Assembly (NCBI GenBank): GCA_023898745.1
Contig: CP060237.1
Span: 372,001 to 436,000, forward strand
Reading direction: 5' to 3'
Origin: Alphaproteobacteria bacterium
GTDB lineage: Bacteria; Pseudomonadota; Alphaproteobacteria; G02398745; G023898745
Length of the DNA: 64,000 bases
In this document: positions 31,457 through 39,445 of the stretch, piece by piece
Position numbering within the stretch: position 1 is the first letter of the stretch
Layout of the letters: each line of letters starts with the position of its first letter
Position numbers and translations under genes: made by a program
Notes under the pieces: generated by a model
The model's database searches: none
What the model saw: only the letters and a program-made list of their open reading frames with translations
Told to the model about the DNA's origin: nothing

Positions 31457-32644
31457 ATGAAAGCTTTGTTATGTCCGTGTGGAACTGTTTCTTTTCAAGA
31501 TGTTTTGGATTTTCTTGCAGCGGCGCCGCAATGCATTGATATGTGTCCTGTCACTGTTTGCACCACGGTTGCTGAGTTAAAATGCTTGGATAAAATCAAA
31601 CCCTGTATTTTGCATGCCATACAAGGGTCTAATATCCAAATTATGGGGCTTTACACCTGTGAAGATGAAGATTGCTTAAAAGTGATTGAAATGAAATATG
31701 GGTTTTTTCTGGATCTGTGTAATGCAGAAAAAGTTCGGGTTTTAAGGCCATGTCCACCACATCCTGTGTGTGAAGATTCTTGCGAATCAGAATGTGACCC
31801 ATTTTCATTGACGCCTGAGGAATGGGAATGTGAGAATTTAGGCACATGGAAAGATGGTTATAATGGGTTTATTTCAGATTCAGCTGAAGGTGGTTGGGAT
31901 TTAAGGTTTGATGAACATCCACGTGTGTCTTTACGTGACAAAGGACATATAGATGGCCACGCTTCGCTCGCCATGACGAGTTCTAAACTGTCATCACGAG
32001 GCGTGCAATATGAATCGTCATCACGAGGAGCGCCATATGGATCGTCATCACGAGGAGCGAAGCGACGTGGTGATCCAGCTATGGAGGATAATGCTTCAAT
32101 CACCATAACGAAATCCAAGAAATTTGAATCGGATGGATGGACTGACATAGAACAGAATTATGAAGCTGATGAAGGCGAAGTATATGAAAACAAATGGGAG
32201 GCTTGTTTTGATGAGCATCCTTGTGCTGCGTCTTCACATGATGAAGGATGTATGGATGGCCACGCTACGCTCGCCATGACGAGTTCTAAACCGTCATCAC
32301 GAGGCGTGTACGATAAGCCGTCATCACGAGGCGCACAATATGAATCGTCATCACGAGGAGCGAAGCGACGTGGTGATCCAGCTATGGATGGTCACGCTAC
32401 GCTCGCCATGACGGATTCTAAGTGTGCTGATCAGGGCGAATGGCAAGATGTCTGTGAAGATTACGCTGACGACTGCGCATATGTGGAGGATAAACCTTGC
32501 GAAGTTTCGTGTGAAACGCTATGCAAGCCGGATCCTTGTGTAAATGAAAAAAAGACATCTGTATGGGTGCAAGCAACATCATATTCATGCAAAGACCCTT
32601 GTGGATGGTCGAAGGAAAGTGCGTGGGATCCTGAGTTTATGTAG
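31457..32644 (+). CDS. Cysteine-rich protein with in-frame palindromic repeats
   Basis: A 395-residue protein of unknown function. The first 140 residues hold about 20 cysteines in pairs and C-P-C, C-E-D-E-D-C and C-E-D-S-C-E-S-E-C patterns, fitting a disulfide- or metal-bound fold. About residues 165-215 and 265-320 are family A repeats read in frame, giving S-S-R-G-A-K-R-R-G-D-P-A-M and H-A-S-L-A-M-T type peptides. Between and after them are native acidic and aromatic segments (D-G-W-T-D-I-E-Q-N-Y, E-W-Q-D-V-C-E-D-Y), and a cysteine-rich end. It is divergent from the promoter-rich family at 29.1-31.3 kb. No signal peptide is seen. Confidence 0.65.
   Translation: MKALLCPCGTVSFQDVLDFLAAAPQCIDMCPVTVCTTVAELKCLDKIKPCILHAIQGSNIQIMGLYTCEDEDCLKVIEMKYGFFLDLCNAEKVRVLRPCPPHPVCEDSCESECDPFSLTPEEWECENLGTWKDGYNGFISDSAEGGWDLRFDEHPRVSLRDKGHIDGHASLAMTSSKLSSRGVQYESSSRGAPYGSSSRGAKRRGDPAMEDNASITITKSKKFESDGWTDIEQNYEADEGEVYENKWEACFDEHPCAASSHDEGCMDGHATLAMTSSKPSSRGVYDKPSSRGAQYESSSRGAKRRGDPAMDGHATLAMTDSKCADQGEWQDVCEDYADDCAYVEDKPCEVSCETLCKPDPCVNEKKTSVWVQATSYSCKDPCGWSKESAWDPEFM
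31950..32415. repeat. Family A repeats inside a coding region (two blocks)
   Basis: Blocks at about 31950-32085 and 32255-32415. Each has a GGCCACGCT.CGCTCGCCATGACG unit, two or three short tandem GTCATCACGAGG pieces, and a GGAGCGAAGCGACGTGGTGATCC unit. The host frame stays open through both; the blocks resemble each other strongly, so the host segment was probably duplicated. Confidence 0.8.
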
Positions 32645-32657
32645 GTAAAGGAGGCGC

Positions 32658-32750
32658 GTCGTCATTGCGAGCGCTCGTTAGAATGCGTGGCCATCCATGG
32701 ATCACCACATCTCGCCTTCGCTAAAGCTGCGGCGGATTCGTGATGACGAT
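32658..32750. repeat. Palindromic repeats (family A)
   Basis: GTCATTGCGAGCGCTCGTTAGAATGCGTGGCC and a CTCGCCTTCGCTAAAGCTGCGGCGG variant. They fill the gap between the cysteine-rich gene and the Xer gene. Confidence 0.8.
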
Positions 32751-32751
32751 A

Positions 32752-33765
32752 TCACTCTGATATCATCAACCCCTTCGCAGGATGATATTGCTCCACAAGG
32801 TTTTTCAGGTCTTGCGGTAGTACATGCAGGTAAATTTCAGAGGTGGAGAGATTTTTGTGACCCAATAATTCCTTAATCAAGGTTAAATCCGCCCCACTTT
32901 GCAGCATATGGGTAGCAAATGCATGGCGTAGGATGTGGGGAGAGACTTTTTCCGGGTCAATGTTTACGCTTAAAGCGATTTCTTTAAGGAGTTGGCCCAT
33001 GCGTTGACGCGTAATGTGACCTGAGGCTCCGAAGGATGGGAACATCCAAGTATTGCGGATACCGCCGCCGTCATCACGAGGAGCGGAGCGACGTGGTGAT
33101 CCATTATGGATGGCCACAGCCCCTTTGGGGCTTCGCCATGACGGCGTCATATCTACTAGATACTCCTTCAATTGTTTATGTGATGTTTCTCCCAAAGGCA
33201 CAATTCGTTCACGACCCCCCTTCCCTTTTATGAGCAAAATCGGATGATCATCATAATAAGAAAAATTCGATGTTTTTAAACTGATCAATTCACTGATGCG
33301 CAAACCGGTTGCATACAAAATTTCAAGCATCGTAGAAAGCCTAAAATCCTTATCTGCTGCGGCTTTTAGCAATATTTCCACCTCTTCTTTTGTCAGTGTT
33401 TTTGGAAATGGGGGTTTGATTTTTGGGCTCGAAATATTATCCATAGGATTCTTTTGAATCAGTTTTTGACGCATCAAAAACATATAAAATTGTTTCAACG
33501 CAGATATTTTGCGTGCGATAGAGCGAGAGTTTATGGTGAGGGCGTTGAGGTATTGGCGGATTTGGTCTTCTGTGAGTGTTAGCAGAACGTCATCACGAGG
33601 GACGAAGTCCTGTGGTGATCCATTATGGATGGCCACAGCCCCTTTGGGGCTTCGCCATGACGATAAGAAGTGTTTTAAATCCCTCTCATATGCTTCTACT
33701 GTATTTTTAGATAAGCCCTTTTCAGAGCGCATCATGATGAGGAATTTTTTGATGTGTGAGGTCAT
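32752..33765 (-). CDS. xerD: Tyrosine recombinase XerC/XerD with two in-frame repeat insertions
   Basis: A 337-residue site-specific recombinase for chromosome dimer resolution. Without the insertions it would be about 285 residues, near the family norm. Catalytic residues are complete: R156 (G-L-R-I-S-E-L), K180 (I-K-G-K-G-G-R-E-R), H277 and R280 (P-H-I-L-R-H), H303 (L-G-H-K), Y312 (E-I-Y-L-H-V). Insertion 1 (about residues 35-60) lies in the N-terminal core-binding domain; insertion 2 (about 208-233) lies in the catalytic domain between strands and the next helix. Both read W-R-S-P-K-G-A-V-A-I-H-N-G-S-P followed by a short variable part. XerD rather than XerC is a guess. Confidence 0.9.
   Translation of the reverse strand: MTSHIKKFLIMMRSEKGLSKNTVEAYERDLKHFLSSWRSPKGAVAIHNGSPQDFVPRDDVLLTLTEDQIRQYLNALTINSRSIARKISALKQFYMFLMRQKLIQKNPMDNISSPKIKPPFPKTLTKEEVEILLKAAADKDFRLSTMLEILYATGLRISELISLKTSNFSYYDDHPILLIKGKGGRERIVPLGETSHKQLKEYLVDMTPSWRSPKGAVAIHNGSPRRSAPRDDGGGIRNTWMFPSFGASGHITRQRMGQLLKEIALSVNIDPEKVSPHILRHAFATHMLQSGADLTLIKELLGHKNLSTSEIYLHVLPQDLKNLVEQYHPAKGLMISE
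33067..33144. repeat. Family A repeat inside xer, second insertion
   Basis: A full two-stem composite: GTCATCACGAGGAGCGGAGCG, GTGATCCATTATGGATGGCC, CCCCTTTGGGGCTTCGCCATGACG. It is a multiple of three in length and leaves the frame open. Confidence 0.85.
33586..33663. repeat. Family A repeat inside xer, first insertion
   Basis: Nearly the same composite as at 33067-33144, in the same orientation and the same reading phase. The right half is identical in the CCCCTTTGGGGCTTCGCCATGACG part. Confidence 0.85.
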
Positions 33766-33775
33766 TGTATCACTC

Positions 33776-33920
33776 CGTCATTACGAGGCACGAAGTGCTG
33801 TGGTGATCCATGGATAGCCACGTCGCTCCGCTCCTCGCTATGACGATTTGCTGAGTTTTGTCATCACGAGGCGCATGAAATGCGCCGTGGTGATCCATGG
33901 ATAGTTGCGTTGCTATGACA
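33776..33920. repeat. Palindromic repeats (family A)
   Basis: Two composites with GTCATTACGAGGCACGAAGTGCTGTGGTGATCC and GTCATCACGAGGCGCATGAAATGCGCCGTGGTGATCC, each with its own inner hairpin. Confidence 0.85.
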
Positions 33921-33923
33921 ACA

Positions 33924-35174
33924 TTAGCCAGATAATACATCTTCATAGTTCTCAGGCATAGCTCTTTGCGCCACCCCAGATTGAATCGCAGCATCTGCAA
34001 TGCGAGGTGTAACGAAGGTTAACAATCTCTCATCTAGCGCTTTTGGAATGAAATAATCCTTGCCATAGGATAGCTCTGTCAAGTTATATTTCTCTAATGT
34101 TCCACGTGGAACTTCAAGCTTGGCTAAATCAGACAATGCGTTCACACAAGCAATTTTCATAGCATCTGTAATCTTTCTTGCGCCAACATCAAGAGTGCCT
34201 CTAAACAAATATGGGAAGCAAAGAACATTATTGATCTGATTTGGGTAATCCCCTCTTCCGGTCGCCATCAAAATATCTGGACGCACGTCCCAAACGATTT
34301 CTGGTTTTATTTCAGGATCTGGATTTGTCATGGCAAAAATGATTGCATTTCTAGACATTGTTTGAACCATTTCTCTTGAAAGAATATCTTTTACAGAGAT
34401 TCCTAAAAATACATCACACCCTTTCATAGCATCTTCTAAAGAAATATCGGAGGTGTGTTCGGCAAAATCTTGTTTATAAGTATTTAAATCTCCCCTACCC
34501 TTATGTAAAAGACCTTGAGAATCAAACATATAGATTTGAGATTTTTTGACGCCAAACTTTAAGAGGAAATTTGCAATCGCAATACCGGCTGAGCCTGCAC
34601 CTACCATAACAATTTTTACCTCGTGGAATTTTTTGTTTTGTAATTCCAATGCACTCTTTAAACCTGCTAATGTAACCACCGCTGTTCCATGTTGATCATC
34701 ATGAAAAACAGGCATATTAAGTTGATTTATTAGTCGTTTCTCAACTTCAAAACACTCAGGTGCTTTTATGTCTTCTAAATTTATAGCGCCAAAAGATGGG
34801 GAAATTGCAGCAATAATTTCAACCAATTTATCTACATTTTGACAATCTACTTCGATATCAAAAGAATCTAGGCCACTAAATCTTTTAAGAAGAACAGATT
34901 TTCCTTCCATTACAGGCTTGGATGCTAATGCGCCAATGTTTCCTAATCCTAAAACAGCTGTGCCATTGCTGATGACGGCAACCAAATGACCTTTGTTGGT
35001 ATATTTGTAAGCGTTTTCAGGGTCTCGCGCAATTTCTAAACATGGTGCTGCAACACCTGGGGTGTAGGCGAGGCTTAAATCATCATTCAAAGCTACAGGC
35101 TTGGTTGTTGCTGTGCCGATTTTTCCTGCTGGATGTTGCGCGTGGTAATTGAGGGCTTTCGTTTTTAGGTCCAT
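33924..35174 (-). CDS. Malic enzyme (NAD(P)-dependent), stand-alone
   Basis: A 416-residue oxidative malate decarboxylase that yields pyruvate. Motifs: Y-T-P-G-V-A near residues 37-42, G-T-A-V-L-G-L-G-N-I-G-A near 72-83, the metal site in I-N-L-E-D-I-K-A-P-E-C-F-E near 129-141 and F-H-D-D-Q-H-G-T near 155-162, and the Rossmann G-A-G-S-A-G near 191-196. F-A-M-T-N-P-D-P-E-I near 286-295 is the second nucleotide-side motif. The phosphotransacetylase-like domain that follows in many proteobacterial MaeB proteins is absent. A parS-like palindrome lies within the gene at 34098-34113. Confidence 0.93.
   Translation of the reverse strand: MDLKTKALNYHAQHPAGKIGTATTKPVALNDDLSLAYTPGVAAPCLEIARDPENAYKYTNKGHLVAVISNGTAVLGLGNIGALASKPVMEGKSVLLKRFSGLDSFDIEVDCQNVDKLVEIIAAISPSFGAINLEDIKAPECFEVEKRLINQLNMPVFHDDQHGTAVVTLAGLKSALELQNKKFHEVKIVMVGAGSAGIAIANFLLKFGVKKSQIYMFDSQGLLHKGRGDLNTYKQDFAEHTSDISLEDAMKGCDVFLGISVKDILSREMVQTMSRNAIIFAMTNPDPEIKPEIVWDVRPDILMATGRGDYPNQINNVLCFPYLFRGTLDVGARKITDAMKIACVNALSDLAKLEVPRGTLEKYNLTELSYGKDYFIPKALDERLLTFVTPRIADAAIQSGVAQRAMPENYEDVLSG
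34098..34113. promoter_or_regulatory. Possible second parS-like site
   Basis: TGTTCCACGTGGAACT: a 14-base perfect palindrome with the CACGTG core of parS, differing from the consensus at three of 16 places. It lies in the malic enzyme gene, 6.4 kb from the perfect site at 40478. Confidence 0.4.
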
Positions 35175-35189
35175 GGTGTTTTCCTTAGT

Positions 35190-35345
35190 CTGTCATGGCG
35201 AGGTGTGTAGCAGTCATCTATTCCGGATTACCACGATCTGCTGCGCAGATCTCGTGATGACGGACTGTTGTCATTGCGAGCGTTCATCAGAACGCGTGGC
35301 AATCCATATCCTATCATTAGGTTGCTACACTCCTTGTGACGACGT
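35190..35345. repeat. Palindromic repeats (family A)
   Basis: Half-units with GATTACCACGATCTGCTGCGCAGATCTCGTGATGACG and GTCATTGCGAGCGTTCATCAGAACGCGTGGCAATCC. The region 35345-35449 shows nothing else. Confidence 0.8.
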
Positions 35346-35449
35346 ATATTTTCCCCATTTTAGCGTAAATCTAAGAAAAAAAGATAGCGAAGTTTCGCAA
35401 TAAAACTAACAAGGATTGGAGGTTCTTGTTCTTTTCTGCCTGTGGGTAG

Positions 35450-35947
35450 TTAAGAGTTAGCGTTTCTTGTATTGATACGGTCGTTTTGTTGTTTGCGGAG
35501 CAACTTAAATCTATTGTTATCAAATTCTGATTCAGGCTGTATTGTTTGTGTTGAATTATCTAAAATGACGCTGAAAGAATTATCTACCTCAGGGCTGCCA
35601 GAAAATAGTTTAACAGGTGTTCCGGATCCATCTATATTTCCTGTGTAAATGCTATTGCTATCCTCATTTGTCCAATAAAGCGCATTATCTTTGTGAAATA
35701 ATCCTGAAGGTCTATCAAGTGCGGATGTTCCAGCGAACAAAATTGTGGGCGTTCCAGACCCATCCGCATTGCCCTTATAAATTGCATTACCTTTAGAATC
35801 TGTCCAATATAGCGTGTTTTCATGCAGCGCTAGACCTGTTGGTGTTCCGATATCTAACCCATCAAAAAGTTTTGTGATTTGAGATCCATTAACATTACTT
35901 CTATAAATGGCGTTGCTGTCTCGGTTCGTCCAGTAGATAAACATCAC
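35450..35947 (-). CDS. YWTD-repeat half propeller, second copy
   Basis: A 165-residue protein with three repeats of about 43 residues of the LDL-receptor YWTD type: I-Y-W-T-N near residue 4, L-Y-W-T-D near 47 and L-Y-W-T-N near 91. Each is followed by a S-x-x-I-Y-x-G-N-x-D-G-S-G strand pair. YWTD propellers have six blades; three repeats give half of one. The C-terminal 45 residues are polar, without repeats. It is the last gene of a tight operon, 15 bases after its paralogue. There is no signal peptide. A protein-binding surface module is the likely role of the family. Confidence 0.8.
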   Translation of the reverse strand: MMFIYWTNRDSNAIYRSNVNGSQITKLFDGLDIGTPTGLALHENTLYWTDSKGNAIYKGNADGSGTPTILFAGTSALDRPSGLFHKDNALYWTNEDSNSIYTGNIDGSGTPVKLFSGSPEVDNSFSVILDNSTQTIQPESEFDNNRFKLLRKQQNDRINTRNANS

Positions 35948-35962
35948 TTTACCTTTCTCATG

Positions 35963-36406
35963 CTATTTTACTTCTTTATCTGGGCGTGCTTCTTTTGGCT
36001 CTTCCGCTTGGGCGGAGTCGTCTAAGATTAAATTCAAAGGTTGAGTTACCTCAGGGTTGCCAGAAAGTATTTTCACAGGAGCTCCCGATCCATCCATATT
36101 GCCTTTGTAAATACTATCATTACCTTCATTTGTCCAATATAGCGCATTGTCTTTTAAGAATAGTCCTAGGGGTTTATTAAGTCCAGGCGTTCCAGAAAAC
36201 AAAATCGTGGGTGTTCCGGATCCATCCGCATTGCCTTTATAAATTGCATTACCTTTAGAGTCTGTCCAATATAGCGTGTCTTCATGTAGTGCTAGACCTG
36301 TTGGTGCTCCGATAGTTAATCCTTCAAAAAGCCTTTCTGCTGCAGATCCATCGGCGTTACCTCTATAGATAGTCTTCCTGTTGGGGTTAGTCCAATATAT
36401 AAGCAT
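35963..36406 (-). CDS. YWTD-repeat half propeller, first copy
   Basis: A 147-residue paralogue of the next gene, with YWTN, YWTD and YWTN repeats near residues 4, 46 and 90 and the blade sequence I-Y-K-G-N-A-D-G-S-G-T-P-T-I-L-F. Its ATG directly follows the TAA of the previous gene, and its ribosome site (AGGAGA) lies inside that gene, so translation is coupled. The end is a short charged tail (E-E-P-K-E-A-R-P-D-K). Two such halves together would supply six blades, the normal number for this fold. Confidence 0.8.
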   Translation of the reverse strand: MLIYWTNPNRKTIYRGNADGSAAERLFEGLTIGAPTGLALHEDTLYWTDSKGNAIYKGNADGSGTPTILFSGTPGLNKPLGLFLKDNALYWTNEGNDSIYKGNMDGSGAPVKILSGNPEVTQPLNLILDDSAQAEEPKEARPDKEVK

Positions 36407-36769
36407 TTATTCTCCTAACTTTTTAAATGACACAAGTATTTCTATATCATTTTTCTCGAATGTTTCACGGTGATGTCCTAGATCTACATTGATACAATCT
36501 TCTTCTTTTGCATGACATTGATCACATTTGTAGAAAATATTTTCAAATTCTACATTTTTAGCAAATGTTTCGCCATTCGTGAAACGTTGCTCAATATCCA
36601 AAATACCCTTTAAGTAAAATAAAACATGCTCGATATTATCGCTTTTGTAATCACAAGGTGCATGAATTTTGATTTTTTCGGTATAACAAAGGTCAAAGGC
36701 TTTATCCTCGAAATTATCGAGTCGTTCTTGAATTTGTTTTGAGATGGAAGAGCCTCTTACAACGCCCAT
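36407..36769 (-). CDS. Hypothetical protein in the YWTD operon
   Basis: A 120-residue protein I do not recognise. It has a helix S-I-S-K-Q-I-Q-E-R-L-D-N-F-E, then a beta-rich middle (K-I-K-I-H-A-P, V-L-F-Y-L-K-G-I-L-D-I-E), and a K-C-D-Q-C-H...D-C cluster near residues 83-92 that could bind metal. It ends with a strand I-E-I-L-V-S-F-K-K-L. It begins 1 base after the stop of a 29-residue frame and is joined stop-to-start with the YWTD gene. It probably acts with the propeller proteins. Confidence 0.65.
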   Translation of the reverse strand: MGVVRGSSISKQIQERLDNFEDKAFDLCYTEKIKIHAPCDYKSDNIEHVLFYLKGILDIEQRFTNGETFAKNVEFENIFYKCDQCHAKEEDCINVDLGHHRETFEKNDIEILVSFKKLGE

Positions 36770-36770
36770 T

Positions 36771-36860
36771 TTACCTCACATCTATATTTATCGTTTCTTT
36801 TTCAGGATCAATTTTTGTTTCAATTGTGACACTTACTTCAACCGAAACTTCTTCACTCAT
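36771..36860 (-). CDS. Small 29-residue protein, first in the YWTD operon
   Basis: ATG to TAA reads M-S-E-E-V-S-V-E-V-S-V-T-I-E-T-K and ends I-N-I-D-V-R. Its alternating polar/nonpolar pattern suggests one beta hairpin. The last strand pattern (I-x-I-D-V) is like the end of the next protein. The stop lies 1 base before the next ATG, which suggests coupling; no good ribosome site is seen upstream. It could be a genuine small protein or a leader peptide. Confidence 0.45.
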   Translation of the reverse strand: MSEEVSVEVSVTIETKIDPEKETINIDVR

Positions 36861-36960
36861 AATATGAATAAAAAATTACTTCTTATACTCTATGATATAA
36901 CAATTGAAAATATTTGCAAATAAAAATATAATAATAATATGAATATATAAAAATATTTGT

Positions 36961-37356
36961 ATGCAAGATATTAAAGCTAAATGTCATCATGACGAGGAGC
37001 GCAGCGGCGTGGTCATCCATAATGGATCACCACGGGACTGTGTCCCTCGTGATGACGCTATCGCGCTATTAAAAATCCCCTACCTTCTTTGGTGCACGCT
37101 CGCGGATTTATCTTGTCAGCTCAAAGGGCAATTTAAGCAACATCATTTCCACGTTTTTAGTCACTCTCCCTGCACAAAAGTATTTTGCGATGCGCTTATA
37201 AATGATCAAACTTATCTTAATGTTGAGGTAGAGCTTGATGAAGTATATATGAGTAAGGATTATGTGAATGATGAGCTTAAAAAGAATCTAGAACAGCAAA
37301 TATCCATGTGTTTTGATAAAAAAGTTACGTTTCAGTTTTGTATTTATCGGTTTTGA
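36961..37356 (+). CDS. Hypothetical protein with repeat-derived N-terminus
   Basis: A 131-residue frame. Residues 8-33 are a family A repeat read in frame (H-D-E-E-R-S-G-V-V-I-H-N-G-S-P-R). The rest, from about A-L-L-K-I-P-Y-L-L-W-C-T-L, has the composition of a real protein, with V-E-V-E-L-D-E-V and a V-T-F-Q-F-C-I-Y-R-F strand at the end. The repeat may have landed in the gene or in front of it; the real start may be lost. Divergent from the YWTD operon. Function unknown. Confidence 0.45.
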   Translation: MQDIKAKCHHDEERSGVVIHNGSPRDCVPRDDAIALLKIPYLLWCTLADLSCQLKGQFKQHHFHVFSHSPCTKVFCDALINDQTYLNVEVELDEVYMSKDYVNDELKKNLEQQISMCFDKKVTFQFCIYRF

Positions 37357-37378
37357 AGGAGTCTGAGTATGGAAATAT

Positions 37379-37460
37379 GGTCGTCATGGCGAGCGTAGCG
37401 TGGCCATCCATGGATCACCACGCCTTGTTGCGCAAGGTTCGTGATGGCGTGCGAGTTGTG
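37379..37460. repeat. Palindromic repeat (family A)
   Basis: GTCATGGCGAGCGTAGCGTGGCCATCCATGGATCACC and CTTGTTGCGCAAGGTTCGTGATGGCG: one composite unit. Confidence 0.85.
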
Positions 37461-37492
37461 ATGCTCTCAGATGACAGGGTAGGAGGTGTGCT

Positions 37493-37843
37493 ATGACAAC
37501 AATATGCGTAAAATCTAACAACAAAACTATGTTGTGGAATGCATTTAATGACATGGTGTCAAAATACGCTTCTGACTATACTCTGGATACGAGAGATTGC
37601 TCCACGATTATTGCGTATTATCGCGACTTAGCTAGTGCAAGTCAGGTGGTTTTAAAAGCGCTAAATGGCAAGAATATTATCTTTATGGATTATCCACATA
37701 CAAAATCAGATAGGCGTAGATTAACGCGTTTGTCTGATATGTATAATTTTCATGAAGATCATTCACACAGCAATTCTACAGCCTGGGTTTGGATCGTGTT
37801 TGGATTGAGTTTTTTGTTTTTGATGGCATTTTTGTTGCTGTGA
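37493..37843 (+). CDS. Tail-anchored hypothetical protein
   Basis: A 116-residue protein with one C-terminal membrane helix (W-V-W-I-V-F-G-L-S-F-L-F-L-M-A-F-L) that ends at the last residue. The soluble part is alpha/beta with K-N-I-I-F-M-D-Y-P-H-T-K and R-R-R-L-T-R-L-S-D. A TAGGAGG ribosome site lies 7 bases before the ATG, supporting the start. The tail anchor would leave the N-terminal part in the cytoplasm. Function unknown. Confidence 0.6.
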   Translation: MTTICVKSNNKTMLWNAFNDMVSKYASDYTLDTRDCSTIIAYYRDLASASQVVLKALNGKNIIFMDYPHTKSDRRRLTRLSDMYNFHEDHSHSNSTAWVWIVFGLSFLFLMAFLLL

Positions 37844-38078
37844 TCCATGGGTTGCCACGCGTTTTGGCAAACGCTCGCAATGACGAAACTCGGTCATTCG
37901 TCATCACGAGGAGCGCAGCGACGTGGTGATCCATGGAGGCGCCCGCCTACGCTCTAAAGAGCTTCGGCGAGACATCCACTTCACACGCTTCGACTCGATC
38001 AATCTCGTCGTAGCTAAATTTTGCTGAAGGCAAAATTTGCGAAGACGGATGGATAGCCACGCTCCACTCGCCATGACC
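37843..38078. repeat. Composite palindromic repeat (families A and D)
   Basis: A GGTTGCCACGCGTTTTGGCAAACGCTCGC unit, a GTCATCACGAGGAGCGCAGCGACGTGG unit and then the family D set of GCCTACGCTCTAAAGAGCTTCGG, TTTTGCTGAAGGCAAAATT and GAAGACGGATGG. Same build as at 7757 and 19637. Confidence 0.85.
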
Positions 38079-38123
38079 ATGAAAATCTGGTATAAATAAA
38101 TAACCTTTTACACACCCACTCTA

Positions 38124-39200
38124 TTGTTTTTCTTATTTTCCGGCGTTGATCATCATACCTATACTAACAAAGATAAAAAACCTATCTTAACCGCCAGCAC
38201 ATCTGTGAAAGATGGTGATATTGAGATCAAAATGGGCGGTGTGATGACGGCGGAAGGTAGCATTGTGGGGCAATCAAAGAAATTTGATCATAAACCAGAT
38301 GGCTTAAGCAGTAATGTATCTGAGGCAAAGATCTTTTTTGAGGGCGCTTATAAAGATGAAAGTGGCACGAAAATTGGGTATGTGATGAGATTTAACCATG
38401 AGCAAGCTAAGGTCAATGAAACAAAAATCCATAACCTTGTAGACCGTATGTATTTCAAAATTGAAAACAGTAATTGGGGAACAGTGCATGTAGGGCAAAA
38501 TAAGGATGTATGTTTTATGATTGGCAAGTTGGCGCAAAAAAATATGCCAACGGTGTGGTTGCGTGCGCCTGTATATGAGGGGCATATGGAAACATATGGG
38601 ATTTATAAAGGCTCTGCATTTTTGAATGATAACAGTATTTCTTTTAAGTTGAATTATCTATCTCCTGAGATTAATGGATGGCAGTTTGCAGCGAGTTATG
38701 CGCCTTTTGATAATGTGCATGGCGATCAACCTAGAAATGCCGCTCAGGGCACGAATTTTACAACACTTTTGGCGCTATATAAGGGTAAGGTTGATGATGT
38801 TAAGTTTGCGATTACGGGATCTTGTTTGTTGAAGGGTGATGAATATATCAACAAAAAACATGCAGGAAGCAGCGCTGCGTATTTATTGAGTGGGTCTTTG
38901 GGTGTAAGTAAATGGTCTGCAGCATTTGAATTTTTTGGTGATGTAAAGCATGAAGAAAAGGCGTTTAATCTATCTGTGAAATGTGAGATTAATGAGAAAA
39001 ACCAATTAGGATTAGGGTTTCATAACGTCTGGGGCGCTAAGAATCGCCGAGTTATTGGTACGTTGGGGCATAATTATCAGATCAATGAAAATTTAGCTTG
39101 GAGCACGCAAGTTGATCTTGCTTTGCATCAAAAAGGCGAGGGCGTTGATAAGAAAAATGAGGCGTTTTTGATTGTAACAGGGTTGCGCGCTGAGTTCTAA
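38124..39200 (+). CDS. Outer-membrane porin
   Basis: A 358-residue beta-barrel protein. Evidence is an alternating strand pattern throughout, a G-G-V-M-T-A-E-G start of the barrel, A-K-I-F-F-E-G-A-Y and G-Y-V-M-R-F-N strands, N-W-G-T-V-H-V-G-Q-N (the turn seen in alphaproteobacterial porins), and a last strand ending L-R-A-E-F with terminal Phe, the BAM recognition mark. The start is odd: the frame begins with TTG as L-F-F-L-F-S-G-V-D, a hydrophobic leader of only about seven residues without a basic residue. Upstream the frame is open for just eight more codons. This porin is the best evidence that such short leaders can direct export. Confidence 0.85.
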   Translation: MFFLFSGVDHHTYTNKDKKPILTASTSVKDGDIEIKMGGVMTAEGSIVGQSKKFDHKPDGLSSNVSEAKIFFEGAYKDESGTKIGYVMRFNHEQAKVNETKIHNLVDRMYFKIENSNWGTVHVGQNKDVCFMIGKLAQKNMPTVWLRAPVYEGHMETYGIYKGSAFLNDNSISFKLNYLSPEINGWQFAASYAPFDNVHGDQPRNAAQGTNFTTLLALYKGKVDDVKFAITGSCLLKGDEYINKKHAGSSAAYLLSGSLGVSKWSAAFEFFGDVKHEEKAFNLSVKCEINEKNQLGLGFHNVWGAKNRRVIGTLGHNYQINENLAWSTQVDLALHQKGEGVDKKNEAFLIVTGLRAEF

Positions 39201-39214
39201 TAAGTTCGCATTGT

Positions 39215-39385
39215 GCGTCATGGCGAGCGTAGCGTGGTCATCCATAATGGATCGCCACGTCGCTACACTCCTCGTGATGACGGTCTTCAAAACACCGTCA
39301 TGGCGAGACCCTTTAGGGTCGTGGCCATCTATAATGGATCACCACAGCGCTAAAATGCCTCGTGATGACGTCTGTGTTCAATTTT
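39215..39385. repeat. Palindromic repeats (family A)
   Basis: Four half-units, with GGCGAGCGTAGCGTGGTCATCC, GATCGCCACGTCGCTACACTCCTCG, GGCGAGACCCTTTAGGGTCGTGGCC and ATCACCACAGCGCTAAAATGCCTCG. Confidence 0.85.
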
Positions 39386-39445
39386 AACAGCTTTTTAACT
39401 TTTTTCCCCGCAAACTAACCCTGTGAGAGATATGTTTTAGATGCA

